64,000 bases of DNA from an uncultured Bacteroidia bacterium (GCA_905478335.1 CAJQIC010000025.1:1-64000), one strand, 5' to 3'; counted from the first letter of the stretch, positions 1-10,897 are shown. Program-made: numbers and translations. Notes: a model not told the origin generated them from the sequence alone.

Positions 1-115
1 CTGATTAGTGAACTTGTACTTTTCTTGTTTACCATTAAGGTTGATTTAAAAGGTTATAAATATATTAAATAACCCTCTCTTAAATCATAACCCCTATAAG
101 TTCACTTTTTGCTGA
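1..115. other. Non-coding or degraded left edge
   Basis: All frames carry several stops and I see no start codon leading into the frame that opens at 116. The stretch is AT-rich. It may be intergenic, or the decayed or mis-sequenced 5' part of the broken gene that follows. Confidence 0.4.
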
Positions 116-959
116 CGTCGAACAGGTACATCTATTACTTCAGTTGTACTTCATCGCCCTACTGATGCATTAGAAGAATGGATAACACCCATTGATGGCT
201 TGAGTGTAACCGAAGACAAAATTGAAATCTTTAAGAACAATTCGTTGATGTATGTTGAAGACGAACTGGAAAACGAATCAGCGTTGACACCTCCTGTTGA
301 ATTTGCTGCCTACTATTTAGCAACCAACAATTGGGCGCTTCCCATAACAGATTCTGAAAAAGCACAGTATACAGCCAATGGATATGTCATTAACAAAAAC
401 ACCCGTTTTGAATTGATTATTGGTTGTGATTCCATGCTGCTCCTATACAACCAAGTCCGATTGGACAGAAACACACATAAAACTTGATAAAAACGGGAAT
501 GAATATTTTAGACAAGTCGTCCGTTACACTCCAAATTCAGACGGTTTTCTTCTGTACAAGGATATCGTTACCTGGACAATAGACGCACGCACAGAGCCTT
601 GCATACAGAAAATTGTATATGCCCAGTATGACGACATTCAACGTATTTATCACAAAGAACATCTATATCCAAGCCCCGAAAATGGTTATGTAACAGCCCA
701 AATAACTAAAGGAAACTTTGAATCAGTCACAGTTGCACAAATTGCTGGCACAAACCACATTTTTATTGACTTTGTCGCGCCGAACCTAAACACGGTCAAT
801 ATGGAAATAAAAGATTTATATGGGATCACTGTACTAGACAAAAGTCCAATTGACGTCAATGCACCGTATGTCGATCTGGGAGAACTACCCACAGGTGTTT
901 ACAGTTTACACTTAGACATCCCAAACACGCAACCTTGCAAATTCATTTTTAAACCCTAA
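116..959 (+). pseudogene. C-terminal part of a T9SS-secreted protein, frame-broken
   Basis: The reading frame opens after a stop at 113 and reads protein-like from 116, with no ATG; a TTG at 200 is the only candidate start. It runs to about 420, where the reading must move by one base to continue to the stop at 957-959. Dropping one G of the GG at 422-423 joins the two halves smoothly (…ELII then VVIPCCSY…). The last 75 or so residues resemble a Por/type IX secretion sorting domain (DLYGITVLDK, LPTGVYSLHL, ending KFIFKP), so the product is expected to be exported through the outer membrane. The upstream domain is not recognised. No signal peptide is present, so the 5' end is missing. It could be a true pseudogene or a sequence error; it lies 10 bases before the next gene. 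Confidence 0.6.
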
Positions 960-969
960 CTAATAATTT

Positions 970-2674
970 ATGAAAAACATACTTCTTAGTAGTGTTATGC
1001 TACTATCCATCTTATGCAAAGCGCAAGATCACTCTTTGATTATAAACCACGATGACGTAAACCCATGCCCTTTAGACTCTGTAATTGACAACACCTTTAC
1101 TCGGTTCGTTTTTACCAAGGACACGAGTTCTTCAAAAGATTCGAACGTCTTAGCGTCAGATCCTATTCCATACCCGTCTCACAACAAAGCAGACTATGAC
1201 ACCCGATTGATCTATTTTGTTCATGGACTAGGTGGGAACGACAAGTCGTGGGATGCTGTTGACGACGCGCACATGGATGAATATGTCTACACACCATTAA
1301 GAGTCGATTACGAAACCCACCAGCGCGACTTCAAGGAGGCTTCATTTGAAGTGTACAATGAAATGAATAAACTCAGACTAGCTGCACTCTATAACAATTC
1401 GAGAACGCTCAGTACCGAAAAGCCTTACGCCATTGGGCATAGTCAAGGTGGCTTGGTTTTAAGAGATATGGACCGCAAATACGATGTAAACTATGACGCA
1501 CATTTTAAAACGGGAAACAGGCAGTTTCATGGTTTAATCACATTTTGCACACCTCATCTCGGCGATCGTATTGCGACTTCGCAGACCGAGCTTTCTAAAC
1601 TATCTGCCGATTTTTCATATCTCATTGGAAATGCCATACTTAAGAAACAGGTCGCAAAGTTCTCCATCAAAGTCCCCTTCTTTTCAAAAAAAACTGAAGA
1701 AACTGTCGACCAGCGGCTCATTACTTTTAGAATCACTATCCACGAACCTAATTGTTGACGGTATCAATACCATGTCGAAAGGACAGCAAGCGCCAATGAC
1801 TCAGCAATATGGACCAAACGCAAAATATGTGACACACACAATGAATTATAGCAATGTTAACATGCCTAAAGCCTTATTCTATGCCGAAGAATCTGACCCC
1901 ATACTGTTTAAGATTGCCACATACATGATTGGTCCAAGTGCCAGTGATTTTGTGCATTATTCAAGGTTTGGTGCGAATGACGACCAACAAATAGAAAAAG
2001 GCGTTAACGAGCTGCGTGGCAAGTTATTAGCAGACATTAAATTACATCAAAAAGAGGCCGAAAAAATTCGTAAGAAAATTAATCGAACCAATATTCCAAT
2101 TGTTGGATTGGCCTATTTACTTACCAAAAAAAGCAAGTTGAACCAGCTCCAGATTCAAGAGGAAGCAATTGTTGCAGAAAAAGAGGCCGTTGAGTTTATT
2201 GAGAAAGTGAATCTTATGTATAAAACCATTATTGGAGCCATAGACATCAGAAGGTTATTTAAACGAGAAATAGACGGTTACTGGTGTGTTACAGGAAGTA
2301 AGAAGATTAAAAAGACGTTGCCATATAAAGGCAAGACTACATTCAGCATAGATATTAAACACAGGGTCGCGTCTCGTGATTTATGCGATGGGAATCTGAC
2401 CATACCGATTTACAAAAATGTATCTGTAGAACAATCCACAGGTGCTGTTTTATCGGTTAAAAGTCAAAAGGGATTTCCAGGATGCCACGATAGATATAAA
2501 CTATTGCTAAATGAGGTGCGTGAATACAATTCCAATAATGCCTTCATTGGCGTAAGACAGCAGTCAGATGTTAATCATATACAAATGCTGAATTGTTGGC
2601 AAACTGATGAGGCATTGCGCAGAATTTACGAAGGACGGGGCGTGCCTGTTTTCTTCAAACTAAGAGAGAAGTGA
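970..2674 (+). CDS. Secreted lipase-like alpha/beta hydrolase (frame-broken)
   Basis: The gene starts with a signal peptide (MKNILLSSVMLLSILCKAQ). It then shows an alpha/beta hydrolase core: an oxyanion-hole region LIYFVHGLGG (about residues 80-89) and a nucleophile elbow GHSQG with Ser158, followed by FCTPHLGDR, as in PGAP1/DUF676-type lipases. The first frame ends at 1758. The second frame covers about 1690-2674 and continues the protein for over 300 residues, including a helical Lys/Glu-rich stretch. Removing one A from the A8 run at 1686-1693 joins the frames into about 567 residues. This is probably a sequencing indel, though a real mutation is possible. Its stop overlaps the next ATG by one base (TGATG), suggesting translational coupling. 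Confidence 0.65.
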
Positions 2675-3912
2675 TGAGGTTATTGTTTTACCTTGGACTT
2701 ATCACCACGTGCCTTGGATGTGACGAGACGCACCACGCAATACCCCAAACTAGCATAGAGTCAGAATTAACCAAAGACTCAAGTGATAAACGGGTTGAAT
2801 CCGTATGGACAAAAAAGGTTAACACGCCACTGATTTGTCGGTCCGTTTTTATCTTTTCAAAAGGTGTTGTTTTTTTCACCCAGGAAGCAAAGCCCAATTC
2901 AAGAGATAACATCATAGCGCTTGGTAAAAACACTGGGGATACTATGTGGGTCTGGGATGAAGGACGGTATTTCACCAACCATCGTCACATCAAAGGCAGC
3001 ACCCTATATTTCTCTGCTGGCACGTCAGTCTTTGCAGTAGATTGTAATACAGGTAAAACGCTTTGGCAATTCACACCTCCAGACAACTTAGCCTATACCA
3101 CCTTGCATGTTGACGAAAACCACATTTTTGTTTCCTATCAAGACAGGAAACCCAACCCTATTGAGAACGAAACGATTTTATATGAATTAGAGGCAAATGG
3201 ATTGGCTAAAAAGTGGTTAACTGTAAAAGCTACAGATCGAGATGGTTTTACCTTAAACTTCGATCATATAACAGTCTTGCCGAATATCGACCATGGCTTA
3301 CTAATTTTCTGTGAAAGTCGTTCTTGGAACTATGGTCCAATAAATGAAGGTCGAGCGGAATATGTAACATTCAACTTGACTAAGCATAAAGTTCATAAAA
3401 ATTGGGGCAACATGTTTAATGATATCGATATAGGAGGTAAAGCCCTTTTGCAAAACAACACACTATACTTGAGTTCTGGCTGGAATCAAGCTGCCAGTAT
3501 AAATGTTAAAACAGGAAGAATTAACTGGCACGTACATTTCCCTGCAAGTAAAGCGACGGCAGGACTAATGCCAGTCCACGAACTCAATGGTAGTCTCTTT
3601 TTAAGCTTGGGTAACTTTGGTCGACTGCGTGTTTTAGATGCTTCGACAGGATTGACAATAAACGAATTAGAAGACATTGGAACGGAGTGGTATGCCACAG
3701 CATTTGTAAATTACAATGAACATGTATGGTTTACGACAACCAAGGGGTTGTATGCCTTAGATGTCAATGGAAAACTGCAGGCGTCGCTATTAAACTCAGA
3801 CTTTATTGGTATGCATACGGGAAACTTCACCAACGGCTTCGGCATTGATCAATCCACTGGTTTAATGTACGGTGTAAGAGGTAGTTCGTTTGTTTGTTTC
3901 AAATGGGCATAA
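2674..3912 (+). CDS. PQQ-propeller (BamB-like) lipoprotein
   Basis: The N-terminus is a lipoprotein signal (LLFYLGLITTCLGC), so the protein is expected to be anchored in a membrane facing the periplasm or the outside. The body carries PQQ-type beta-propeller repeats, for example VFAVDCNTGKTLWQF, SINVKTGRINWHV and LRVLDASTGLTIN, as in BamB and other quinoprotein-like propellers. Nothing in the sequence shows enzymatic activity. I chose the ATG at 2674, which shares one base with the previous stop; a GTG at 2671 in the same frame adds one residue. It is cotranscribed with the hydrolase upstream, and a strong hairpin terminator follows directly. A role in surface protein handling or sensing is inference. 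Confidence 0.7.
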   Translation: MRLLFYLGLITTCLGCDETHHAIPQTSIESELTKDSSDKRVESVWTKKVNTPLICRSVFIFSKGVVFFTQEAKPNSRDNIIALGKNTGDTMWVWDEGRYFTNHRHIKGSTLYFSAGTSVFAVDCNTGKTLWQFTPPDNLAYTTLHVDENHIFVSYQDRKPNPIENETILYELEANGLAKKWLTVKATDRDGFTLNFDHITVLPNIDHGLLIFCESRSWNYGPINEGRAEYVTFNLTKHKVHKNWGNMFNDIDIGGKALLQNNTLYLSSGWNQAASINVKTGRINWHVHFPASKATAGLMPVHELNGSLFLSLGNFGRLRVLDASTGLTINELEDIGTEWYATAFVNYNEHVWFTTTKGLYALDVNGKLQASLLNSDFIGMHTGNFTNGFGIDQSTGLMYGVRGSSFVCFKWA

Positions 3913-3913
3913 A

Positions 3914-3942
3914 AAAAGGCGATTGTAAAACAATCGCCTTTT
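3914..3942. terminator. Bidirectional intrinsic terminator
   Basis: The 8-bp stem GGCGATTG/CAATCGCC has a short loop and is flanked by A-run and T-run on its two sides. It sits between the convergent propeller gene and rpmA and can serve both strands. Confidence 0.85.
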
Positions 3943-3959
3943 CAGTTTATTGATATTTT

Positions 3960-4220
3960 TTATTCAGTAACAGCGTCTACTGCAACGTATGATCTGTTAT
4001 TCTTTCCTTTTTTAAACATTACAACACCGTCTGTTAATGCGAAAAGTGTGTGATCTTTTCCCATTCCAACGTTGTTACCTGGGTGGTGCTTTGTTCCTCT
4101 TTGTCTTACAAGAATATTACCTGCGATAGCCGCTTGACCACCGAAAATCTTAACACCAAGTCGTTTACTATGCGACTCTCTTCCGTTCTTCGAACTACCA
4201 GCTCCTTTTTTGTGTGCCAT
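3960..4220 (-). CDS. rpmA: 50S ribosomal protein L27
   Basis: The 86-residue product begins [16 protein letters not shown] and contains the L27 core ([20 protein letters not shown]), where the N-terminal tail reaches the peptidyl transferase centre of the large subunit. The length is typical. It follows rplU by only 4 bases, the standard rplU-rpmA operon order. No N-terminal propeptide of the Firmicutes type is seen. Confidence 0.97.
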   Translation of the reverse strand: MAHKKGAGSSKNGRESHSKRLGVKIFGGQAAIAGNILVRQRGTKHHPGNNVGMGKDHTLFALTDGVVMFKKGKNNRSYVAVDAVTE

Positions 4221-4224
4221 TTTC

Positions 4225-4536
4225 TTATCCTTTTATTGATTCGATTTGAATTTTAGTATAATCTTGTCTGTGACCATTTCGTTTAGCGTAACCTTTTCTT
4301 CGCTTCTTCTTAAAAACGATTACTTTATCACTCTTAACATGTTCTAGAACTTTAGCCGAAACAGAAGCTCCCTTTACAGAAGGTTTTCCAATTTTCGCTT
4401 TACCGTCGTTATCTACTAACAACACCTTGTCAAAAGTCAAGGAGTCTCCAGAATCATTTTGTAGTTTATTAACGAACAATTCTTGTTCGTTTTCAACTTT
4501 GTATTGCTTACCTGCTATTTCTACTATTGCAAACAT
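4225..4536 (-). CDS. rplU: 50S ribosomal protein L21
   Basis: The product of about 103 residues starts [15 protein letters not shown], the classic L21 N-terminus, and ends with the conserved [15 protein letters not shown] region that contacts 23S rRNA. The ATG at 4536 was chosen over an upstream in-frame codon at 4557 because it matches the family start and lies just downstream of a good promoter. It is the first gene of the rplU-rpmA operon. Confidence 0.96.
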   Translation of the reverse strand: MFAIVEIAGKQYKVENEQELFVNKLQNDSGDSLTFDKVLLVDNDGKAKIGKPSVKGASVSAKVLEHVKSDKVIVFKKKRRKGYAKRNGHRQDYTKIQIESIKG

Positions 4537-4554
4537 CGATTTTATTTTGGGGTG

Positions 4555-4584
4555 CAAAAATACGCTTAATTTTTACTTTTCAAA
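4555..4584 (-). promoter_or_regulatory. Bacteroidota-type promoter for rplU-rpmA
   Basis: On the minus strand a TTTG (-33 box) at 4581-4584 is followed after 18 bases by TATTTTTG (-7 box, consensus TAnnTTTG) at 4555-4562. The predicted start lies near 4549, giving a short leader before the rplU ATG at 4536. Confidence 0.7.
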
Positions 4585-4608
4585 CGTGATTGAATGAGTT
4601 TTTGCACA

Positions 4609-6110
4609 TTAAAACTCGTAATCGTCATCATCAGGTGCAATATTTGTGATATCGCTGTTCATCTTTGATTCAAATGTGACACTACTACCCTCAGAATCGG
4701 AGTCGTCAAAGTACGCTACATCCTCGAATTTGGCGAACTCTGCACGGAACCTTATTCTAGCCTTTCCTGTGCTCCCATGTCGGTGTTTAGCAATTATAAA
4801 ATCAGCCATACCTGTTAAGTCATTACCTTCCGCATCCTGTGTAAATCCATAGTAGTCAGCACGATACAAGAATCCAACCATATCCGCATCTTGCTCTATA
4901 GAACCAGACTCACGTAAATCAGACAGAATTGGAATTTTATCTTGACGCTGCTCAACAGCACGACTTAACTGTGCAAGTGCGATTACCGGAATGTCCAGTT
5001 CTTTAGCCAGCGACTTCAAAGACCTTGATATGTAGCTAATTTCTTGCTCACGGTTACCATTTTTACCTGTTTCTTCACCACGCATCAATTGTAGGTAATC
5101 AATAATCAGCATCTCAATACCCTTGTTTGATTTTAACCTTCGCGCCTTTGCACGCAAGTCGAAGATGCTTAATTGAGGTGTATCGTCAATATATATAGGT
5201 GCGTCACTTAAGTTTTGAACCCGAGCATTAAGTTGCTCCCACTCATAATCTGCCAACTTACCACTTCGAAACTTTTCGCCCGGTAATTCCGTTTCTCCTG
5301 AAATCAAACGTGTAACCAACTGAAGCGATGACATTTCCAGCGAAAATATAGCTACCGGTTTCTTATGTTCGACTGCAGCGTTTCGGGCTATTCCTAATAC
5401 AAATGCCGTTTTACCCATACCTGGACGTCCTGCCAAAATAACTAAATCCGATCGTTGCCAACCATTAGTCATTCGATCAATATTGGTAAATCCAGAAGGT
5501 ACTCCGGTCAAACCAGATCCCTGATCCTTCATTGATTCTACTTGCTTAATTGCTTTGTGAATCAAATCGTCAATGGAATCGTAATTCTTCTTTATCGTAT
5601 CATTTTTGATCGCATAAAGCTTTTTTTCAGCATCGTCTAACAAACCAAATGCATCCGTAGTATCCTCAAATGCATCTCTTCCAATTTGACCAGAAATACG
5701 GATTAACTCCCGTTGAATATATTTCTGTAGTAAGATTTTAGCATGAAATTCCAGATTGGCTGATGACGCCACTTTGTTTGTCAACTGCGTGATGAATACG
5801 CGCCACCTGCTGCTTCAAGCTGTCCTGCCTTGCGCAAGTCTTCAGTCACGGTAAGCAAGTCTACTGGCTCACCTACGTCAAACAATCTTTTTATTGCTGC
5901 AAAAATGATTTGATGCGAATCGTGATAGAATACTTCTTGTATCAGGACGTCTAAAACCCTAACAGGTGCATCCTTCTCTAACAACATAGCACCTAGCACA
6001 GCCTCTTCTAACGGCAAGGCTTGCGGTGGTTTACGGCCGAGATTACCTTCTTCTGATAGGACCAATCCCTTGCGTTCTACTCTTCTCTTCTGATCCTTAT
6101 TTATCTCCAT
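4609..6110 (-). CDS. dnaB: Replicative DNA helicase DnaB (one-base frame break)
   Basis: The N-terminal DnaB domain (starting MEINKDQKRR, with PLEEAVLGAML and GEPVDLLTV) runs from 6110 to about 5795. The RecA-like helicase domain continues in another frame to 4609, with Walker A GRPGMGKT near residue 225, and LLIIDYLQLM and SRSLKSLAKEL motifs. Restoring one A to the AA at 5795-5796 (plus strand) changes GGAYSSRS-stop to GGAYFITQLTNKV, the expected sequence, and gives one protein of about 500 residues, a normal length. DnaB unwinds DNA at the replication fork and recruits primase. The gene is essential in bacteria studied, so a consensus error is more likely than a true mutation. The C-terminus is acidic (NIAPDDDDYEF). 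Confidence 0.9.
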
Positions 6111-6442
6111 GAATACTTCTCAAATACGGTAGAACGAAGTTAGCCTAATTGATGAATGCGATGCAACAGTTTTAATTGGAAATATTTATTGACTGTTTCT
6201 AGATGTTGAAAAAACATGAATAACTTGAAATCAAAATACGTAACATCCTGATATACGATTACTTTAATCCACACATAATAGAGGTACAGGCAAGTTGACA
6301 TGATTTTTAGTTGATATTTTATGCCTAATTTGTCAGTATTTCCAATTTACTGGTCATTATTGTCAGACGTGGATGCATGAATCAATGTCGCACACAAAAT
6401 GGAATTATATTTGTTAAGTACATAGTCTACGAGAGATAAAAT
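6111..6442. other. Divergent dnaB/clpC intergenic region
   Basis: These 332 bases hold no open frame I can support. The region must carry the promoters of both divergent genes; only a -7-like box for clpC is clear. Confidence 0.5.
6406..6413 (+). promoter_or_regulatory. -7 box upstream of clpC
   Basis: TATATTTG matches the Bacteroidota -7 consensus TAnnTTTG, 29 bases before the clpC ATG. No TTG at the expected -33 position was found, so the promoter may depend on an activator or be weak. Confidence 0.45.
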
Positions 6443-8959
6443 ATGGAAGCTAAGTTTTCACCAAGAGTCAAAGAAGTTATTCAATTCAGTCGAGAAGAAG
6501 CAATACGTCTCGGCCATGGATACATAGGAACAGAGCACTTGTTGCTCGGAATAATTCGAGAAGGAGAAGGGAAAGCCCTTGTACATTTAAAAGCCATGGG
6601 TATTGACTTTTTACGTTTAAAAAAGTCGATAGAAGACAGTACCAGAGATACTGCATCTAAGAACACCAACCTTGGCAATATCCCCTTAACGAAACAGGCT
6701 GAAAAGGCCTTAAAAATCACCTACCTTGAAGCAAAAATCTTTAAGGCAGATATTATAGGTACGGAACATTTACTACTGTCAATACTTCGCGAAGAAGACA
6801 ACATTGCAAGTTCAATGCTCAATCAGTATGGGGTAGATTACGATGTTTTTAAAGGCGCTATAGAAAACAATAACCCTGAAATTAAAGCTGAGATGTCAAC
6901 CGACTCGCCAGAAGACTTTTATAAAGAAGAAAAAAAGTCTGCAGAAGCGAAACGCGTGAAAGGCAAGTCAAAAACGCCTGTACTCGACAACTTTGGCAGA
7001 GATTTGACCAAGCTAGCTGAACAAGACAAACTTGACCCAATTGTTGGTCGAGAAAAAGAAATTGAACGCGTTAGTCAAATTCTTAGTAGAAGGAAGAAAA
7101 ACAATCCTGTACTAATTGGTGAACCTGGCGTGGGTAAAACAGCTATCGCTGAAGGTTTGGCATTAAGAATTACTCAACGAAAAGTATCTAGAGTTCTTTT
7201 CAATAAACGTGTCGTTACATTAGACCTTGCCTCTTTAGTTGCAGGTACAAAATACCGAGGACAGTTTGAAGAGCGTATGAAAGCAGTAATGAATGAATTA
7301 GAGAAGTCGAAAGATGTAATTCTGTTCATTGACGAAATTCATACCATTGTTGGTGCTGGTGGAGCTTCAGGTAGCCTAGATGCCTCTAATATGTTTAAAC
7401 CGGCGTTGGCTAGAGGAGAGGTCCAATGTGTTGGTGCTACAACGCTTGACGAATACCGACAGTATATAGAAAAAGATGGTGCCTTAGAAAGACGTTTTCA
7501 ATCTGTAATGGTTGAGCCTACAACGCCTGATGAGACCATTCAAATTCTAACAAACATCAAAACAAAATACGAAGATCATCACGCGGTGACTTATACGGAT
7601 GAGGCAATTGATGCAGCGGTAAAAATGAGCGTACGTTATATTACAGATCGCCATTTACCTGATAAAGCCATTGACATCCTAGATGAAGTTGGTGCACGGG
7701 TACACTTATCCAACATTCACGTACCTCAGGAAATTCTTGATTTGGAAGAGAAAATCGAACAAATTAAGGAGGAGAAAAACAAAGTTGTTAAAAGCCAGAG
7801 ATACGAGGAAGCAGCAAAACTTCGTGACAAGGAAAAAACGCTATTAGAGCAACTCGATATCGCTAAAGTATCATGGGAAGAAGACACAAAAATGCAGCGT
7901 TACAGTGTAACTGAAGACGACGTTGCTGAAGTTGTTGCCATGATCACAGGGGTACCAACAAAGAGGATTGCTAAATCTGAAGGCAACAGACTTTTGTCTA
8001 TGGCGAATGAATTAAAAACATCAGTTATAGGTCAAGATACGGCCATCGAAAAGCTTACAAAAGCTATTCAAAGAACCCGAGCGGGTCTTAAAGACCCGAA
8101 CAAACCGATAGGTTCATTTATATTCTTAGGACCTACGGGAGTTGGGAAAACCGAAATGGCCAAGGTGCTCGCTACTTATTTGTTTGACAATCGCGACGCG
8201 ATGATTCGAATAGACATGAGCGAATACATGGAGAAATTTGCGGTGAGTCGTTTGGTTGGAGCCCCTCCAGGATATGTTGGTTATGAAGAAGGTGGCTTAC
8301 TAACTGAAAAAGTGAGACGCAAACCCTATTCAGTGATTCTTTTTGATGAAATAGAAAAAGCACATCCAGATATTTTCAACATGATGTTGCAAATACTTGA
8401 TGAAGGGTTTTTAACTGACTCACTGGGAAGAAGAGTAGACTTTAGAAATACAATCATCATAATGACTTCAAATATTGGTTCACGCCAATTGAAAGATTTC
8501 GGTACAGGAGTTGGCTTTTCAACTGCAACTAAAATTGATGCCATTACAAAAGAATCAAAAGGTGTTATCGAAAATGCACTGAAGAAATTCTTTTCACCTG
8601 AGTTCTTAAACCGAATTGATGACGTAATTGTATTTAACAACCTTGAGAAGGAACATATTGCTAAGATATTGGATATCAATGTAGTAAAACTACTAGACCG
8701 TATCGAAAGCGTTGGTTTTCAGATTAAATTATCAAAAGCTGCAAAAGAGTTTCTTGCTGAAAAAGGATTTGACAAGGCCTTTGGCGCACGACCTTTAAAC
8801 AGAGCCATTCAGAAATATCTTGAAGATCCTTTAGCGGAAGAAATCTTAAAACAAGAAATACAAGATGGAGATGTAATTAAGGTTGATTTGGATAAAGCCA
8901 AAAACGTCTTAAAATTCACCTACCCTAGCTGTCGTAAGACACCAGCTAAGAAAAAATAA
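6443..8959 (+). CDS. clpC: ATP-dependent Clp protease ATP-binding subunit ClpC
   Basis: This 838-residue class I Clp/Hsp100 ATPase has two Clp N repeats (about 1-145), a first AAA+ domain with Walker A GEPGVGKT near 226, a UVR-type coiled middle segment (about 430-470, [13 protein letters not shown]), and a second AAA+ domain with GPTGVGKT near 563 and the [21 protein letters not shown] block. The UVR motif and short middle domain mark ClpC rather than ClpB. The hexamer unfolds proteins and feeds them to ClpP. The length is normal. It is monocistronic, with a terminator just after the stop. Confidence 0.95.
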   Translation: MEAKFSPRVKEVIQFSREEAIRLGHGYIGTEHLLLGIIREGEGKALVHLKAMGIDFLRLKKSIEDSTRDTASKNTNLGNIPLTKQAEKALKITYLEAKIFKADIIGTEHLLLSILREEDNIASSMLNQYGVDYDVFKGAIENNNPEIKAEMSTDSPEDFYKEEKKSAEAKRVKGKSKTPVLDNFGRDLTKLAEQDKLDPIVGREKEIERVSQILSRRKKNNPVLIGEPGVGKTAIAEGLALRITQRKVSRVLFNKRVVTLDLASLVAGTKYRGQFEERMKAVMNELEKSKDVILFIDEIHTIVGAGGASGSLDASNMFKPALARGEVQCVGATTLDEYRQYIEKDGALERRFQSVMVEPTTPDETIQILTNIKTKYEDHHAVTYTDEAIDAAVKMSVRYITDRHLPDKAIDILDEVGARVHLSNIHVPQEILDLEEKIEQIKEEKNKVVKSQRYEEAAKLRDKEKTLLEQLDIAKVSWEEDTKMQRYSVTEDDVAEVVAMITGVPTKRIAKSEGNRLLSMANELKTSVIGQDTAIEKLTKAIQRTRAGLKDPNKPIGSFIFLGPTGVGKTEMAKVLATYLFDNRDAMIRIDMSEYMEKFAVSRLVGAPPGYVGYEEGGLLTEKVRRKPYSVILFDEIEKAHPDIFNMMLQILDEGFLTDSLGRRVDFRNTIIIMTSNIGSRQLKDFGTGVGFSTATKIDAITKESKGVIENALKKFFSPEFLNRIDDVIVFNNLEKEHIAKILDINVVKLLDRIESVGFQIKLSKAAKEFLAEKGFDKAFGARPLNRAIQKYLEDPLAEEILKQEIQDGDVIKVDLDKAKNVLKFTYPSCRKTPAKKK

Positions 8960-8977
8960 AACTTACAAATTAAATAT

Positions 8978-9007
8978 AAAGGGGTTCTTCGGAATTCCTT
9001 TTTTTGT
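8978..9007 (+). terminator. clpC intrinsic terminator
   Basis: AAAGGGGTTC and GAATTCCTTT pair across a TTCG tetraloop (with two G-U pairs), followed by a T-run, 18 bases after the clpC stop. Confidence 0.75.
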
Positions 9008-9200
9008 TTCGATTTTATACATGTGATTGCGTCAATTACGGACATGTTTCATGTTTCGTCATATGTAGTTTAATACTAACGTACGACGTGACCACTAGAC
9101 GTAAGACTCTGGCTACAAGTATTTAATAAATATAACAGGTCTACTACGGTTGCATAAACCCATAAACATTAAGATAGAAAATGAATGAAATGTGAGTCGC

Positions 9201-9737
9201 TTAACTCATTTTGCGTTGCGTCAGCTTTGGCGCTTTTGCTGGTGCGCTTTTCGCACTGACTTTCTTGGCTGGGGCTTTTTTAGGCTTTGCAGCCGACTTT
9301 GTTGCAGTAGTACTTTTCTTCTCGTCAGATGAATCTGCTTCTTCTGCTTCTTTCTGGAAGTCGATATGGGCTTTTAAGATGCCATACCACATACAAATTT
9401 TTAAAATATCCGACGTGTATACTTGGTCCTCATCAAATTCTGGAAGCACTTTTCTAAAGAAATCTCTAATCGCATCGCCGCCATCTTTCTTTTGTACCAA
9501 TTCCAAACCACCAGTAACCAAAGTATCTAAGCTCTTGAACACATCTCTTAACTTGACATCACTCTCATAGGTATAAATAGAGATGTCCTCAAGTATTGAA
9601 ACCTTTTGTGTAAGTGATGTAGGTGTTCGTTTTTTACGTTCATCAATACTCTCAACGATTAAACCGTTCGTTCTTCTGCCTACAACTTGATGAAGTCCAG
9701 GCTTACCGCCAATTGATACTACGTCTTTTAATTCCAT
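9201..9737 (-). CDS. DUF5606 domain protein
   Basis: The N-terminus MELKDVVSIGGKPGLHQVVG and the following IVESIDERKKR match the DUF5606 family, small cytoplasmic proteins widespread in Bacteroidota with no known function. Residues 1-130 or so form the domain. The last 45 residues are a Lys/Ala/Pro-rich tail (SAAKPKKAPAKKV) resembling histone-like, nucleic-acid-binding tails. I chose the ATG at 9737, which matches the family start, over a TTG at 9746. No signal peptide or membrane segment is present. It stands alone between clpC and kdsA. Confidence 0.8.
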   Translation of the reverse strand: MELKDVVSIGGKPGLHQVVGRRTNGLIVESIDERKKRTPTSLTQKVSILEDISIYTYESDVKLRDVFKSLDTLVTGGLELVQKKDGGDAIRDFFRKVLPEFDEDQVYTSDILKICMWYGILKAHIDFQKEAEEADSSDEKKSTTATKSAAKPKKAPAKKVSAKSAPAKAPKLTQRKMS

Positions 9738-9991
9738 GTATTTCAAATAATGTTGCGAATTTAGGCATTGGAGTTACTCATATGGCACAAGAATGTAATA
9801 TTGACCGACATAATTATTCACTTTCTTTCGTCAACTGACCTCACAAAAAGTCAATTGTCATAATTTTTTGGGTCAAAAATAATTTGAGGTGTGTGTCGTT
9901 TATTAAGTAGGGTAAATTTGAATTAATTGGTTAGTTAATTTGTGTAAAGGCTGGAGCAATCCGGCCTTTATGCATTTAACAGCATGTACGT
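9738..9991. other. Intergenic region with a kdsA-distal hairpin
   Basis: This AT-rich stretch has no supported gene. An imperfect hairpin (AAAGGCTGG with CCGGCCTTT, about 9945-9969) lies just past the kdsA stop. It could act as a terminator but lacks a T-run on the minus strand. Confidence 0.4.
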
Positions 9992-10825
9992 TTATAAAGC
10001 GCCTTTAATTTGAATCAACTTTTTCATCAAGCCATCAAATTGGTTTAACGGCAGCATATTCGCCCCGTCTGATTTTGCAGACTTTGGATCAGAATGTGTT
10101 TCAATAAATAAACCGTCAGCACCAACTGCTATAGCTGCTTTGGCAATCGTTTCTATGAGGGCAGGTTTACCACCTGTAACACCTGATGAAGAATTGGGTT
10201 GTTGTAGGCTATGTGTAATATCCATTACCACAGGCTTGCCGAAACTTTGCATTTCGGGTATGTTCCGATAATCAACGACAAGATCACCATATCCAAACAT
10301 GTTGCCTCGCTCGGTAAGTAACACTTGGTCATTTCCGCTCACCGTAACCTTATCTAAAGCAAATTGCATTGCTGAAGCTGACGCAAATTGTCCTTTCTTA
10401 ATGTTTACAACCTTGCCCGTTTTAGCAGCAGCAACGAGTAAATTGGTTTGGCGAAACAGGAATGCTGGTATCTGCAACACATCCACGTATTGGGCTGCCA
10501 TATCTGCCTCTTCGCTCTCGTGAATATCTGTAACAGTAGGTATATTGTACTTCTGACCCACTTCTGCCAAAATTTCTAATGCTTTCTCGTCACCAATACC
10601 GGTAAAGCTGTCCAAACGAGAACGATTCGCTTTTCGATAAGAACCTTTAAATACTAACGGTATGTCTAATCGGTCACATTTTTCAACCAACTGGTCTGCA
10701 ATTTCCATTGCAATATCCTTACCTTCAATCGCACATGGCCCAGCCAAAACAAAAAATGTAGATGGATTGGGTTTGATAATGTTTTGTATTGTTTCTAACT
10801 TTTTCAAGAACCTAATTTGAGGCAA
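9992..10825 (-). CDS. kdsA: 3-deoxy-8-phosphooctulonate synthase (Kdo-8-P synthase)
   Basis: The 277-residue TIM-barrel enzyme condenses phosphoenolpyruvate with arabinose 5-phosphate to make Kdo 8-phosphate for lipid A and LPS core. Visible motifs are LAGPCAIEG, FKGSYRKANRS, TDIHE, LTERGNMFGYGDLVVD and MDITHSLQQPN. The start is a TTG at 10825: the frame is closed by a stop at 10835-10837 and there is no ATG upstream of conserved sequence. It is a single gene here; kdsB lies about 50 kb away in the same window. Confidence 0.95.
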   Translation of the reverse strand: MPQIRFLKKLETIQNIIKPNPSTFFVLAGPCAIEGKDIAMEIADQLVEKCDRLDIPLVFKGSYRKANRSRLDSFTGIGDEKALEILAEVGQKYNIPTVTDIHESEEADMAAQYVDVLQIPAFLFRQTNLLVAAAKTGKVVNIKKGQFASASAMQFALDKVTVSGNDQVLLTERGNMFGYGDLVVDYRNIPEMQSFGKPVVMDITHSLQQPNSSSGVTGGKPALIETIAKAAIAVGADGLFIETHSDPKSAKSDGANMLPLNQFDGLMKKLIQIKGAL

Positions 10826-10897
10826 TATTACAATCTATAATTTGTAAATAAGTCGAGTTTCGTCAACCAATACGACCAATAGCTGTTATCTTAGTAT

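Noticed and set aside
4609-6110. Programmed frameshift in dnaB
   Set aside because: The break sits in a TTT/AA run with no slippery heptamer or downstream structure that I can see, and a one-base error explains it.
8326-8679. Open frame antisense to clpC
   Set aside because: It is the complement of the conserved AAA+ region and has no independent evidence of being a gene.
9945-9969. A firm kdsA terminator
   Set aside because: The hairpin is good but has no T-run on the minus strand, so it is listed only as a possibility.
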